The notes: generated by a model from the sequence alone, not told the origin. A stretch of 6,654 nt of DNA from Nitrosomonadales bacterium (GCA_016218465.1 JACREA010000010.1:1-6654); one strand, 5' to 3'. Counted from the stretch's first letter, positions 1 through 6,654 are shown. Made by a program: numbers and translations.

Positions 1-1
1 A

Positions 2-3000
2 GGTGCGGCAGCCCGGCTCAAGAGTTTGCGCGGCCAATATCAGCAGGGATTGTTGCGGTGGTTGCGCCAGGAAGGTGTGACTGCAGCATTGCAATCAATG
101 CAACAAGCCTTGGCCGGCGCGATGTTTTGTGAGCCGCAGGATAACAGCCGCGGTTTCTGGTGGGCAGGTTATGTTTTGCTTGATTGCCTGAAACTTGACG
201 GGCTTCCTCCTGAAATGAATGCACGCAAGTTGCTGGGGCGTATAGACCAGCAAATGCGCATGGTTGCAGAGGGCGAAGCCAGTGAACCCGGTGAAGTGCA
301 GGCGATCATGAACGAGATGCTCTACATGATAGGGCGCAGTCACGTTGACAGCGATCAGGTGAAAGCGATCAGGCAGGTTTATTCACTGGATAAATTCTTG
401 CCCGAAGCATCGGTTATTCAAATCGGCGAACTGGATCAGCAGTTGAGCATTATGCGCGATCAACTGAGCGTTGCCGAAGAGAGCTGGGATTTGTGCGTTC
501 AAGGCGACAAGGCGGCTTGCGAAAAATTTTCCAAATATGCCGAGCAGCTTAAGTCGCAAAGCGAAAAATTCGATCGTGATACCTTGCAATATCTGGCCGG
601 TCAGATTCAAGTGCTGTCGCATTATGCGAGCACTCCGGAGCATGCGCGGCCTATCGCGCTCGATATGGCGATGGCACTGCTATTGCTGGGAAGCGGCATT
701 GAAAATTACAACCGTTTGGGCAGCGGTTTTCAGGAGCAGGCGCGCATTCTGTCAGAGCGGATGCAGGCCGCGGTGAAACAACAGCCTGAAGATGAGAAGC
801 GGCTGACTGAATTGGTAGACCTGCATTACCAGATGGAACAACAAGGCGATGTGATGGCCTCGTTGGCAAACGAAATGCTGGTGAATCTCCAGCATGTCGA
901 GGAAGGATTAAACGCATTTTTCAACGATGCAACCAAGCGTGACGAACTGGCTGAGTTGCTTCGCTTGCTGAACCAGATACAGGGCGGTTTCCGTATCTCG
1001 TCCCTGAAACATGCGGAACAGTTATTGTTGTCCATTCAGAAAAATGTCCGCAGTTTTTCACAGAGTAACGTCGCCCCAAGGCCGGCAGAGAGGTATGCCC
1101 TGGCAGATGCGATGAGCGCTCTGGAAAACTATATGCAACATCTGACGCATGGGCAGACGGGTGATGTTTCACGACTGCAATTGGCATTAATCGATATGGA
1201 CAAGCTGGATCAAGCACCCGCACCAGCGGTCTCACCCGTTGTCGCCAAACAAGTCCAGATTCCTGCACCAGTGGCTCCCGTAAAAATAGAACAGCCACAA
1301 GCGCCAGTCCCCGCGGCACCAGTTGCGTTCGCACCTGTTATGGTTGAGCGGCCTAAGCCGTCCGCACCACCTGCACCTGTAGAAGTCGAGCGGCCTCCGG
1401 TGGCATTCGTCCCAGAGGCAACCGTCAAGATAGAACAGCCCCTGGCGCCGGCGCCAGTTGCGTTCGAGCAAACTCTGGTAATGGCGAAAGCGGAACCTGC
1501 CAAAACAGAGCAACCAAAAGTTGCTGAAGTGGTTCAGCGCCTGTCAGATGAAGAACAGGAGTTGCTTGATATTTTTCTGGAGGAAGCGCAAGAGGTGTTG
1601 GGCATCATGCGCGACAATCTGGAGACTTGCCAAGTGCACCCCGAAAATCACGAGGCATTGGTGACTATAAGGCGCGGATTCCATACTCTCAAAGGTAGTG
1701 GACGAATGGTCGGCTTGACCGATTTGGGTGAGGTTGCCTGGTGCGTTGAGCGCGCTATGAATAAGTGGTTGCAGGATAAAAAACCACCCACTCCGGAGCT
1801 GCTGCGCTTTATCGGGATAGCCGAGCAATCCTTTTCGGAATGGGTGGAAATGCTCAAGGAGCAGGGCGCAGCGAGCATCGAAGCAAACGATTTGATTACG
1901 GTTGCGCAGAAAATCGAAAACGGTATCGATTTGGAACCAGCGGCAATTTCAGCAGAGCAAACAGCTTTGGGAACGGTGTCCGAACTGAAGGCAGCACCGA
2001 TGCCGGCACAGGAGCCAGAAGCGGCACCGGAACCTGCATTGGAGCAAGTATCAGAGCCGACGCTGGAACCAGAGCAAGTACCCGAACTGGGTTTCGAGTT
2101 TCCTTCCACCACGGTGCATGAACCGGAAGCAGCACCGGAACCGGAATTGGAGCAGGCATCAGCGCTGACGATGGAAGCAGAACCAGGGCAAGTGCCAGAA
2201 CCGGGATTCGAGTTTCCCGCTACCCTGGCGCAGGAGCCGGAAGCGGCACCTGAACCGGAATTGGAGCAGGCATCATCGTTGTCGTTGGAACCTGAACCAG
2301 AGCAAGTGCCAGAACTGGGTTTCGAGTTTCCCGCTACTCCGGCGCAGGAGCCGGAAGCGGCATCTGAACCGGAATTGGAGCAAGCAGCAATACCGACACA
2401 TAGGTCAGATCAAGTACCCGAACTGAATTTCGAGTTTCCCGCTACTCCGGCGCAAGAGCCAGAATCAGCACCGGAGCAAGTGCCCGGACTGGGATTTGAG
2501 TTTCCTTCCACGCCGGTGCAGGAGCTGGAAGCAATACCGGAACTGGAGCATGTTTCAGTACCAACTTTTGAACCAGAACCAGAGCAAGTGCCCGAACCGG
2601 GCTTCGAGTTTCCTGCTGCACCGGTTCAGGAGCCGGAAGCAGCAGCACCGGAACTCGAATTGAAGCAAGCGCCAGAGCAGGAAGAAGAGGTTGTTGTAAT
2701 TGGCGAAATTACACTGCCGCAAGAGTTGTTCGAGATCGCCAGCCTTGAGGCCATGCAAAATGTAAGTATATTGCATCAACAGTACAACGAATTGTGCGCA
2801 GCTTCATCACCTATTGTGCAATATGATTTCATGCGCGCAGCCCACACACTGGGCGGTGTAAGCCGCACTATGGGCTTTGACGCTGTAGTGAGCCTGGCGC
2901 ACGCCGTTGAAGAGTGGTTGCGGGAACGCGTGGAGCACCCTTCCACATTGAGCAAAGAACAATTGCAAATACTGGAGCAATCAATCGCGGCGTTGGACGA

Positions 3001-5545
3001 GATGGTGCAAAGCATTTGTAACCTGCAAATACCGCTAATGCGTAACGATTTGGTCGATCTGCTAACGGCGGACAGGGGTAAATCCGGTATTGCGCCTCCA
3101 GAACAGGAAATTGCACCAGTTGAAGCAGAAAAGCCGCCTGTGAGCGATGGTATGTACGAGCAGTTGCTGGCCGATATTGGCAAGATCGGCGAGACGGAAG
3201 CAGTTTCAACCGGCGCGCCCGCAGCCATTATACAGCCAGCCGCATTTACCATTGCCAAGCCCGATGAAGAGAGTGCGGAAGCGGAAAAATCGCAGATTTA
3301 TGATGATATTGATGACCAGTTGCTGCCTGTGTTTCTCGAAGAGGCAGAGGAGTTGGGCCCAAAAATCAGCGAAGGACTGCGTTCTTGGCGCGAGCATCCG
3401 CAAGACGAGCAGTTGGAGCATTCGTTAAAACGATCGCTGCATACCATGAAGGGTAGCTCACGCATGGTCGGCGCGATGCGCATTGGTGAAATTGCTCATG
3501 ACATGGAAACCCATGTTATCTCTGCGGCAAAATTGCGCGAGGAAGCGGGATACTGGGATAAGCTCGAAAGCGATTTTGACCGTATCAATGCCTTGCTTGA
3601 AGAATTGCGCGGCGGAAAACCTGTAGTTGAAGAGGCCAAGCCAGAAATCAAAATGGGGCGTCGCGCCTCAGACCAGCCGGCAGGGGTCGAGCGCAGGGCG
3701 GATCGTCGTGGTGCAGAGCCACTCGGCAATATGCTGCGTGTGCGAGCTGACGTGGTGGATCGGCTGGTGAATGAAGCAAGCGAGATAAGCGTAGTTAGAT
3801 CGCGTCTGGAAACTGAAATGCGTGTTTTCAGGGAAGGGCTGCTGGAACTGACTGACAGTGTGAAGCGTTTGCGTCACCAACTACGTGAGGTGGAAATTCA
3901 GGCCGAAAGCCAAATGCAGGCACGCGTTTCCCTGTCCAGGGAAGGTGCGGAACATTTCGATCCGCTCGAATTCGACCGCTTCACCCGTTTGCAGGAATTG
4001 ACGCGTTTCATGAATGAAAGCGTGCATGACGTACAGACCGTGCAACATTCGCTTTTGAAAAATCTGGACGAAACAGCGGTCGTCATGCTGCTGCAAGGGC
4101 GCCTCAATCGCGAACTGCAACAAGGATTGATGAATGTGCGCATGGTGTCGTTTAACAGTATTACCGATCGGCTGTACCGCATCGTCAGGCAAACCTGCAA
4201 GGAATTGAACAAGCGCGCCAACCTCGAATTGCAGGGAACGGGCGTCGAGCTGGACCGCAGCGTGCTGGAAAAAATGATCGCTCCGTTCGAACATTTGCTG
4301 CGCAACTCCATAGTACACGGCCTGGAAAGCGACCAGCAGCGCGAACGGAGCGGCAAGAACCCGATCGGTGAAATCCGGCTGAGCGTACGCCAGGAAAGTA
4401 ACGAGGTGGTATTTGAGTTCAGCGATGATGGAGCGGGCCTGAACTATGCCAAGCTGCGCGAAAAGGCGATAGCCAAAGGTGCAATGCGGGCGGACGAGAC
4501 GGCCAGCGACGATCAACTGGCACAACTTATTTTTATGCAGGGCATCTCCACTGCAGCCGAAATCACCGAAATCGCAGGGCGCGGTATCGGCATGGATGTG
4601 GTGCGAAGCGAGATCGCCGCGCTGGGTGGACGCGTTGACGTCAGTTCGAAAAGAGGACAGGGAACACAGTTCACCATCCGCTTGCCGCTCACACTGGCAG
4701 TCACTCACGTGGTGATGGTGCGTTCTGGCGAAACAACTTACGCGATTCCATCCACCATGGTTGAGCAAGTCAGGCAGGTCAAAATGGCGGAGATGGAAGC
4801 CCTGCATCGCGAGCAGAAGGTCGATTGGCAAGGTAACCAATATCCGCTGCATTATTTGCCGCACCTGTTGGGTAACATGGAAGCTATTCAGGAAAACCAG
4901 CCGCGTAACTCGGTGTTGTTGCTGCGCAGCGGCGAGCAACGCGTTGCCCTGCACGTCGATGAATTATTGGGTAACCAGGAAGCGATGGTAAAAAATATAG
5001 GCCCGCAGCTGGCACGGCTGTCAGGAATCGCAGGCGCGACGGTGCTGGGTAATGGCGAAATTGTGCTGATCCTGAATCCGCCACAACTGGCGCAGCGCCT
5101 TAGCGTTGCCAGCATGGCAATCAAGAAAGAAGCCAGTGTCAGCCCGCTTGTCACGCTACCGGTAATCATGGTTGTGGACGACTCTCTCACTGTGCGCAAG
5201 ATTACCTCTCGAATGCTGACTCGCGCCGGTTATCAGGTAGTGACTGCAACGGATGGTGTGGATGCGCTGGAGAAATTGGAGGAAATGGGTGATACCGTCC
5301 CGGAGGTGATGCTGCTGGATATCGAAATGCCGCGTATGGATGGTTTCGCGCTTGCCAAGCATTTGCGCCGTGATCCCAAGACACATAACATGCCCATCAT
5401 CATGATTACTTCGCGTACCGCTGACAAGCATCGCGATTACGCAATGCAACTGGGTGTCAATACATATCTTGGCAAGCCATATCAGGAAGATGAATTGCTG
5501 CAGAACATCGCCGACTTTGTGGCTGCGCATAAATTGGATTCTTAG
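2..5545 (+). CDS. chpA: ChpA/PilL-type hybrid chemosensory histidine kinase, 5' partial
   Basis: Cytoplasmic CheA-like kinase of the Pil-Chp system controlling type IV pilus twitching; PilL is the alternative name. The frame is open from base 2 (1847 codons plus stop), so the true start is upstream; the TTG at 26 is internal. By position: FimL-like N-terminal region (about 2-1200) ending in a degenerate Hpt-like helix; Ala/Pro linker (1214-1540); Hpt 1 (about 1541-1860, His codon 1682, HTLKGSGRMVG); Glu/Pro repeat linker (2009-2689); Hpt 2 (about 2714-3020, His codon 2843, HTLGGVSRTMG); Hpt 3 (about 3293-3613, His codon 3440, HTMKGSSRMVG); dimerisation region from about 3721; ATPase (about 4250-4685) with N box HLLRNSIVHGLE, G1 DDGAGL and G2 GRGIGMD; CheW-like domain (about 4690-5105); receiver (about 5159-5530) with acidic pair at 5177-5182, phospho-Asp codon 5318, Thr codon 5408 and Lys codon 5474. 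All catalytic motifs look intact. It has fewer recognisable Hpt domains than Pseudomonas ChpA. No membrane segments seen. The overall identity is secure; the chpA versus pilL name is convention. Confidence 0.93.
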   Translation, partial: GAAARLKSLRGQYQQGLLRWLRQEGVTAALQSMQQALAGAMFCEPQDNSRGFWWAGYVLLDCLKLDGLPPEMNARKLLGRIDQQMRMVAEGEASEPGEVQAIMNEMLYMIGRSHVDSDQVKAIRQVYSLDKFLPEASVIQIGELDQQLSIMRDQLSVAEESWDLCVQGDKAACEKFSKYAEQLKSQSEKFDRDTLQYLAGQIQVLSHYASTPEHARPIALDMAMALLLLGSGIENYNRLGSGFQEQARILSERMQAAVKQQPEDEKRLTELVDLHYQMEQQGDVMASLANEMLVNLQHVEEGLNAFFNDATKRDELAELLRLLNQIQGGFRISSLKHAEQLLLSIQKNVRSFSQSNVAPRPAERYALADAMSALENYMQHLTHGQTGDVSRLQLALIDMDKLDQAPAPAVSPVVAKQVQIPAPVAPVKIEQPQAPVPAAPVAFAPVMVERPKPSAPPAPVEVERPPVAFVPEATVKIEQPLAPAPVAFEQTLVMAKAEPAKTEQPKVAEVVQRLSDEEQELLDIFLEEAQEVLGIMRDNLETCQVHPENHEALVTIRRGFHTLKGSGRMVGLTDLGEVAWCVERAMNKWLQDKKPPTPELLRFIGIAEQSFSEWVEMLKEQGAASIEANDLITVAQKIENGIDLEPAAISAEQTALGTVSELKAAPMPAQEPEAAPEPALEQVSEPTLEPEQVPELGFEFPSTTVHEPEAAPEPELEQASALTMEAEPGQVPEPGFEFPATLAQEPEAAPEPELEQASSLSLEPEPEQVPELGFEFPATPAQEPEAASEPELEQAAIPTHRSDQVPELNFEFPATPAQEPESAPEQVPGLGFEFPSTPVQELEAIPELEHVSVPTFEPEPEQVPEPGFEFPAAPVQEPEAAAPELELKQAPEQEEEVVVIGEITLPQELFEIASLEAMQNVSILHQQYNELCAASSPIVQYDFMRAAHTLGGVSRTMGFDAVVSLAHAVEEWLRERVEHPSTLSKEQLQILEQSIAALDEMVQSICNLQIPLMRNDLVDLLTADRGKSGIAPPEQEIAPVEAEKPPVSDGMYEQLLADIGKIGETEAVSTGAPAAIIQPAAFTIAKPDEESAEAEKSQIYDDIDDQLLPVFLEEAEELGPKISEGLRSWREHPQDEQLEHSLKRSLHTMKGSSRMVGAMRIGEIAHDMETHVISAAKLREEAGYWDKLESDFDRINALLEELRGGKPVVEEAKPEIKMGRRASDQPAGVERRADRRGAEPLGNMLRVRADVVDRLVNEASEISVVRSRLETEMRVFREGLLELTDSVKRLRHQLREVEIQAESQMQARVSLSREGAEHFDPLEFDRFTRLQELTRFMNESVHDVQTVQHSLLKNLDETAVVMLLQGRLNRELQQGLMNVRMVSFNSITDRLYRIVRQTCKELNKRANLELQGTGVELDRSVLEKMIAPFEHLLRNSIVHGLESDQQRERSGKNPIGEIRLSVRQESNEVVFEFSDDGAGLNYAKLREKAIAKGAMRADETASDDQLAQLIFMQGISTAAEITEIAGRGIGMDVVRSEIAALGGRVDVSSKRGQGTQFTIRLPLTLAVTHVVMVRSGETTYAIPSTMVEQVRQVKMAEMEALHREQKVDWQGNQYPLHYLPHLLGNMEAIQENQPRNSVLLLRSGEQRVALHVDELLGNQEAMVKNIGPQLARLSGIAGATVLGNGEIVLILNPPQLAQRLSVASMAIKKEASVSPLVTLPVIMVVDDSLTVRKITSRMLTRAGYQVVTATDGVDALEKLEEMGDTVPEVMLLDIEMPRMDGFALAKHLRRDPKTHNMPIIMITSRTADKHRDYAMQLGVNTYLGKPYQEDELLQNIADFVAAHKLDS
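1280..1465 (+). repeat. Imperfect internal duplication in the Ala/Pro linker of ChpA
   Basis: Two copies of a VKIEQPxAPxPxAPVAF-like block lie at 1280-1330 and 1424-1465, separated by a segment with two VxVERP-like elements. The second copy is three codons shorter. It sits in the low-complexity Ala/Pro/Val linker between the FimL-like region and Hpt 1. The most likely role is a flexible tether; the duplication is probably replication slippage that kept the frame. Confidence 0.6.
2009..2689 (+). repeat. In-frame tandem repeat array encoding a Glu/Pro-rich linker of ChpA
   Basis: Six units plus a partial seventh begin at 2009, 2117, 2231, 2345, 2453, 2519 and 2627, so unit lengths are 108, 114, 114, 108, 66 and 108 bases, all in frame. 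Each unit starts with a QEPEAAPEPELEQ-like acidic block and, in the six complete units, ends with a QVPELGFEFPATPA-like block; unit 5 has lost its middle. Copies are very close at DNA level: the stretches from 2207 and from 2321, exactly 114 bases apart, differ at about five of some 70 bases. The array joins Hpt 1 to Hpt 2 and should be unfolded and acidic, with regularly spaced aromatic GFEFP elements. Copy number is likely to vary between strains. Confidence 0.88.
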
Positions 5546-5561
5546 CCCGCAAAAATAGAGC

Positions 5562-5567
5562 TATACT
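5562..5567 (+). promoter_or_regulatory. Possible -10 box upstream of the response regulator gene
   Basis: TATACT matches the sigma-70 -10 consensus in five of six positions and lies about 70 bases before the ATG at 5635, within an AT-rich spacer after the chpA stop. A 17-base spacer would put the -35 at TTCTTA (5539-5544), a poor match that overlaps the end of chpA, so any promoter would be weak or activator-dependent. The 89-base gap makes an internal promoter plausible, but read-through from chpA is equally possible. Confidence 0.3.
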
Positions 5568-5580
5568 TAAATTCAAGTAT
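5563..5580. promoter_or_regulatory. 18-bp near-perfect palindrome, possible operator
   Basis: ATACTTAAATTCAAGTAT has fully complementary six-base arms (ATACTT / AAGTAT). Only one pair of the inner six bases breaks full symmetry: GAATTC in the centre would be perfect. It overlaps the candidate -10 box by five bases, a position where a dimeric repressor could block transcription. It is too AT-rich and lacks the T-run needed to be a convincing terminator for chpA. The binding protein is unknown. Confidence 0.4.
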
Positions 5581-5609
5581 TTATTAACGCATCTTAGAGA
5601 TATGAAACA

Positions 5610-5624
5610 GTGTTAGTTCAACAC
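5610..5624 (+). other. Small hairpin just before the response regulator start codon
   Basis: GTGTT and AACAC form a five-base-pair stem around the loop AGTTC, ending ten bases before the ATG at 5635. No Shine-Dalgarno sequence is visible between hairpin and ATG (CAAAATTAAC) or within the hairpin. The structure therefore occupies the place a ribosome-binding site would normally have. It is short and weak and may be chance. Confidence 0.25.
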
Positions 5625-5634
5625 CAAAATTAAC

Positions 5635-6462
5635 ATGGCCGCTACGCAAAAAGACGCATATTCAGTCGAAGTCATCGGTTTTTCGCAAACTGAGCAGATG
5701 GCGTTGTCGAGCGTTTTCGAACTATCTTCGCGCCGAGTGCCGAAATTTGTCCGGCACGCCAAGGATGGCACGAAACCGGATATTTTCCTGGTCGATGCAG
5801 ACGACATGGAGGCAATCAGGCAGCTTCTCGCACGCGACGCATCGGAACAAATCCCGGCAATCCTGATAGGCGATTCAAACCGCGGAACATGTTGGCCATT
5901 ACTGGCGCGCCCGATACGCTGGATGAAACTTTTCCAAGCGTTCGATGCGGCGATAGCGGCGCAACAAACCGGAATACAGGCGAAACCAGCCGATACTTCA
6001 ATTCCAGCCAAGACGGCCTCAATCCCATCAAGCTCAGCCGCCATCGCGCAAACGAGCGCATCAGCGCCTGGCGCAGGCACTTCCGCGAAACCAGAAGCGG
6101 ACTGGGTGCTTGTTGTAGATGACAACCAGACGGTGCGCGAATTCATGAAAAGCAAGCTGGCAGCATTCAATTTCAACGTTGATTATGCGGAAAGCGGCGA
6201 GCAAGCCATTGGCTTTACAGGCCAGAAACATTACGCCTGCATATTTCTTGATGTTGTAATGCCGGGCATTGACGGGTATCAGGTGTGCAAACTGATCAAG
6301 TCCAATAGATCAGCCAGGAAAACGGCTGTTGTCATGCTGACCAGCAAGGATTCGCCGTTCGACAAGATTCGCGGCAGCATGTCAGGCTGCGATGCATACC
6401 TTACCAAGCCTGTCGACGAAGAAAAGTTGCTGGAAACAATAGCCAAATTTGTTCCATCATGA
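5635..6462 (+). CDS. Response regulator with degenerate N-terminal and intact C-terminal receiver
   Basis: A 275-residue protein with no DNA-binding or enzymatic output domain. Residues 8-108 have the strand pattern of a receiver (VEVIGF, PDIFLVDAD, IPAILIGD, LLARPIRWMKLF). The beta-1 acidic pair is missing and the lysine before proline is arginine; only Asp54 remains near the phosphorylation position, so this half is probably a pseudoreceiver. Residues about 109-155 are an Ala/Ser/Thr/Pro linker. Residues 156-275 are a full receiver: Asp162-Asp163, phospho-acceptor Asp206 (FLDVVMPGIDGY), Thr236 and Lys258-Pro. The C-terminal half resembles PilG-type single-domain regulators. The ATG at 5635 is the only normal start, since an in-frame stop lies at 5614-5616, but it has no visible Shine-Dalgarno sequence. 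Lying 89 bases after chpA on the same strand, it probably takes phosphate from ChpA and acts by protein contact (inference). I do not assign a pil name. Confidence 0.88.
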   Translation: MAATQKDAYSVEVIGFSQTEQMALSSVFELSSRRVPKFVRHAKDGTKPDIFLVDADDMEAIRQLLARDASEQIPAILIGDSNRGTCWPLLARPIRWMKLFQAFDAAIAAQQTGIQAKPADTSIPAKTASIPSSSAAIAQTSASAPGAGTSAKPEADWVLVVDDNQTVREFMKSKLAAFNFNVDYAESGEQAIGFTGQKHYACIFLDVVMPGIDGYQVCKLIKSNRSARKTAVVMLTSKDSPFDKIRGSMSGCDAYLTKPVDEEKLLETIAKFVPS

Positions 6463-6595
6463 GAATTCAGCAACGAAAAATATTCTGGTTGTATTTGTCT
6501 TCAGCAAAATCCAGGAAGCCGATCTGGCGTGGGCCAAATTACAGGGTGTGAAAGGGTTAGTGCCAAAGCCGGTAAGCGAGAAAGCTATATTGTAG
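6459..6595 (+). pseudogene. Remnant of a PilH-like single-domain response regulator
   Basis: Read in the frame that ends at the TAG at 6593-6595, bases 6464-6592 encode NSATKNILVV, a typical receiver beta-1 start, followed directly by FVFSKIQEADLAWAKLQG and then VKGLVPKPVSEKAIL. The latter two are the beta-4 to alpha-5 end of a PilH-type receiver (K-QE-D--W---QG plus a KP motif). The middle of about 70 residues, with the acidic pair and phospho-Asp, is missing. An ATG at 6459 overlaps the TGA of the upstream gene (ATGA), the usual sign of translational coupling, but is one base out of frame. One added base after ATGAG would give M-(S/R)-NSATKNILVV. The simplest reading is a formerly coupled third receiver gene inactivated by an in-frame internal deletion and a one-base loss. 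A sequencing or assembly error cannot be excluded for either lesion. Confidence 0.6.
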
Positions 6596-6601
6596 GAAAT
6601 C

Positions 6602-6607
6602 AGGAAG
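6602..6607 (+). promoter_or_regulatory. Shine-Dalgarno sequence for the start at 6613
   Basis: AGGAAG lies five bases before an ATG, a good match and spacing, and clearly better than anything in front of the response regulator at 5635. It supports the idea that a real gene starts at 6613. Confidence 0.45.
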
Positions 6608-6612
6608 CACCG

Positions 6613-6654
6613 ATGATTTCAGGTGTGAGCATAAAAAACAAAAGGGGCGATCAA
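6613..6654 (+). CDS. Start of an unidentified gene, 3' partial
   Basis: An ATG 17 bases after the stop of the receiver remnant opens a frame that reads MISGVSIKNKRGDQ and continues past the window edge. A Shine-Dalgarno sequence (AGGAAG) sits five bases upstream. Fourteen residues are too few to recognise a family. Close spacing on the same strand suggests co-transcription with the response regulator. An alternative is that the real start lies at or just after 6655, because AGGGG at 6643-6647 would also be a well-spaced ribosome-binding site for it. Confidence 0.4.
   Translation, partial: MISGVSIKNKRGDQ

Noticed and set aside
26..28. TTG at 26 as the start of the ChpA protein
   Set aside because: The frame is open to the window edge and the preceding codons (GAARLKS) read as a continuation of the same ChpA-like sequence, so the gene is simply cut by the window.
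1210..1513. Minus-strand open frames rich in Gly/Ala/Thr opposite the Ala/Pro linker
   Set aside because: They are low-complexity mirror translations of the repetitive Pro/Ala codons of ChpA, with no independent start or ribosome-binding evidence.
2009..2689. CRISPR array or mobile-element repeat
   Set aside because: Units are 66-114 bases, all multiples of three, in frame with ChpA, without unique spacers or inverted ends. They are protein-coding tandem repeats.
3881..4954. Long minus-strand open frame of 357 codons opposite the ChpA kinase core
   Set aside because: It lies wholly opposite conserved dimerisation, ATPase and CheW-like coding sequence. Its translation shows no recognisable motif, and it is explained by codon bias on the + strand.
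5546..5590. Rho-independent terminator after chpA
   Set aside because: The only inverted repeat there has an AT-rich six-base stem and no T-run after it, so a stable terminator hairpin is not supported.
6459..6551. 30-codon ORF from the ATG overlapping the response regulator stop
   Set aside because: Its product (MRIQQRKIFWLYLSS...) resembles nothing, while another frame over the same bases gives clear receiver sequence. It is better read as the shifted start of the decayed gene.

Overview
The window is a piece of a type IV pilus (Pil-Chp) chemosensory locus, all read on the + strand. It most likely comes from a betaproteobacterium, perhaps of the Nitrosomonadales/Gallionellaceae kind. That placement is inferred from protein style (RGQYQQGLLRWLR near the N-terminus, PilL/ChpA domain order) and moderate GC content. 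It does not rest on a marker gene.

Layout: (1) Positions 2-5545 hold most of a giant ChpA/PilL hybrid histidine kinase whose 5' end lies outside the window. In order it has a FimL-like N-terminal region, an Ala/Pro linker, Hpt 1, a Glu/Pro linker built of tandem repeats, Hpt 2, Hpt 3, a CheA-type dimerisation region, an ATPase, a CheW-like domain and a C-terminal receiver. (2) Positions 5546-5634 are a short AT-rich spacer with a near-perfect 18-bp palindrome overlapping a possible -10 box, and a small hairpin just before the next start. (3) Positions 5635-6462 encode a 275-residue response regulator: a degenerate receiver, a flexible linker, then an intact receiver. (4) Positions 6459-6595 look like the decayed remnant of a third, PilH-like receiver gene. 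It keeps the start of beta-strand 1 and the end from beta-strand 4 onward, has lost the phosphorylation site, and is one base out of frame with its ATGA-coupled start. (5) At 6613 a new reading frame with a good Shine-Dalgarno sequence begins and runs off the end of the window.

Working model (family knowledge plus inference): ChpA autophosphorylates through its Hpt/ATPase core in response to a pilus chemoreceptor and passes phosphate to its own receiver and to separate PilG/PilH-type regulators that control pilus extension, retraction or cAMP. The 275-residue protein is a plausible extra phosphate acceptor in that circuit, and the remnant suggests the locus once had one more. The most notable items are the deleted receiver gene and the repeat-built ChpA linker carrying six copies of a QVPExGFEFP-like motif. 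I see no mobile element, RNA gene or CRISPR array, and no clearly new system.
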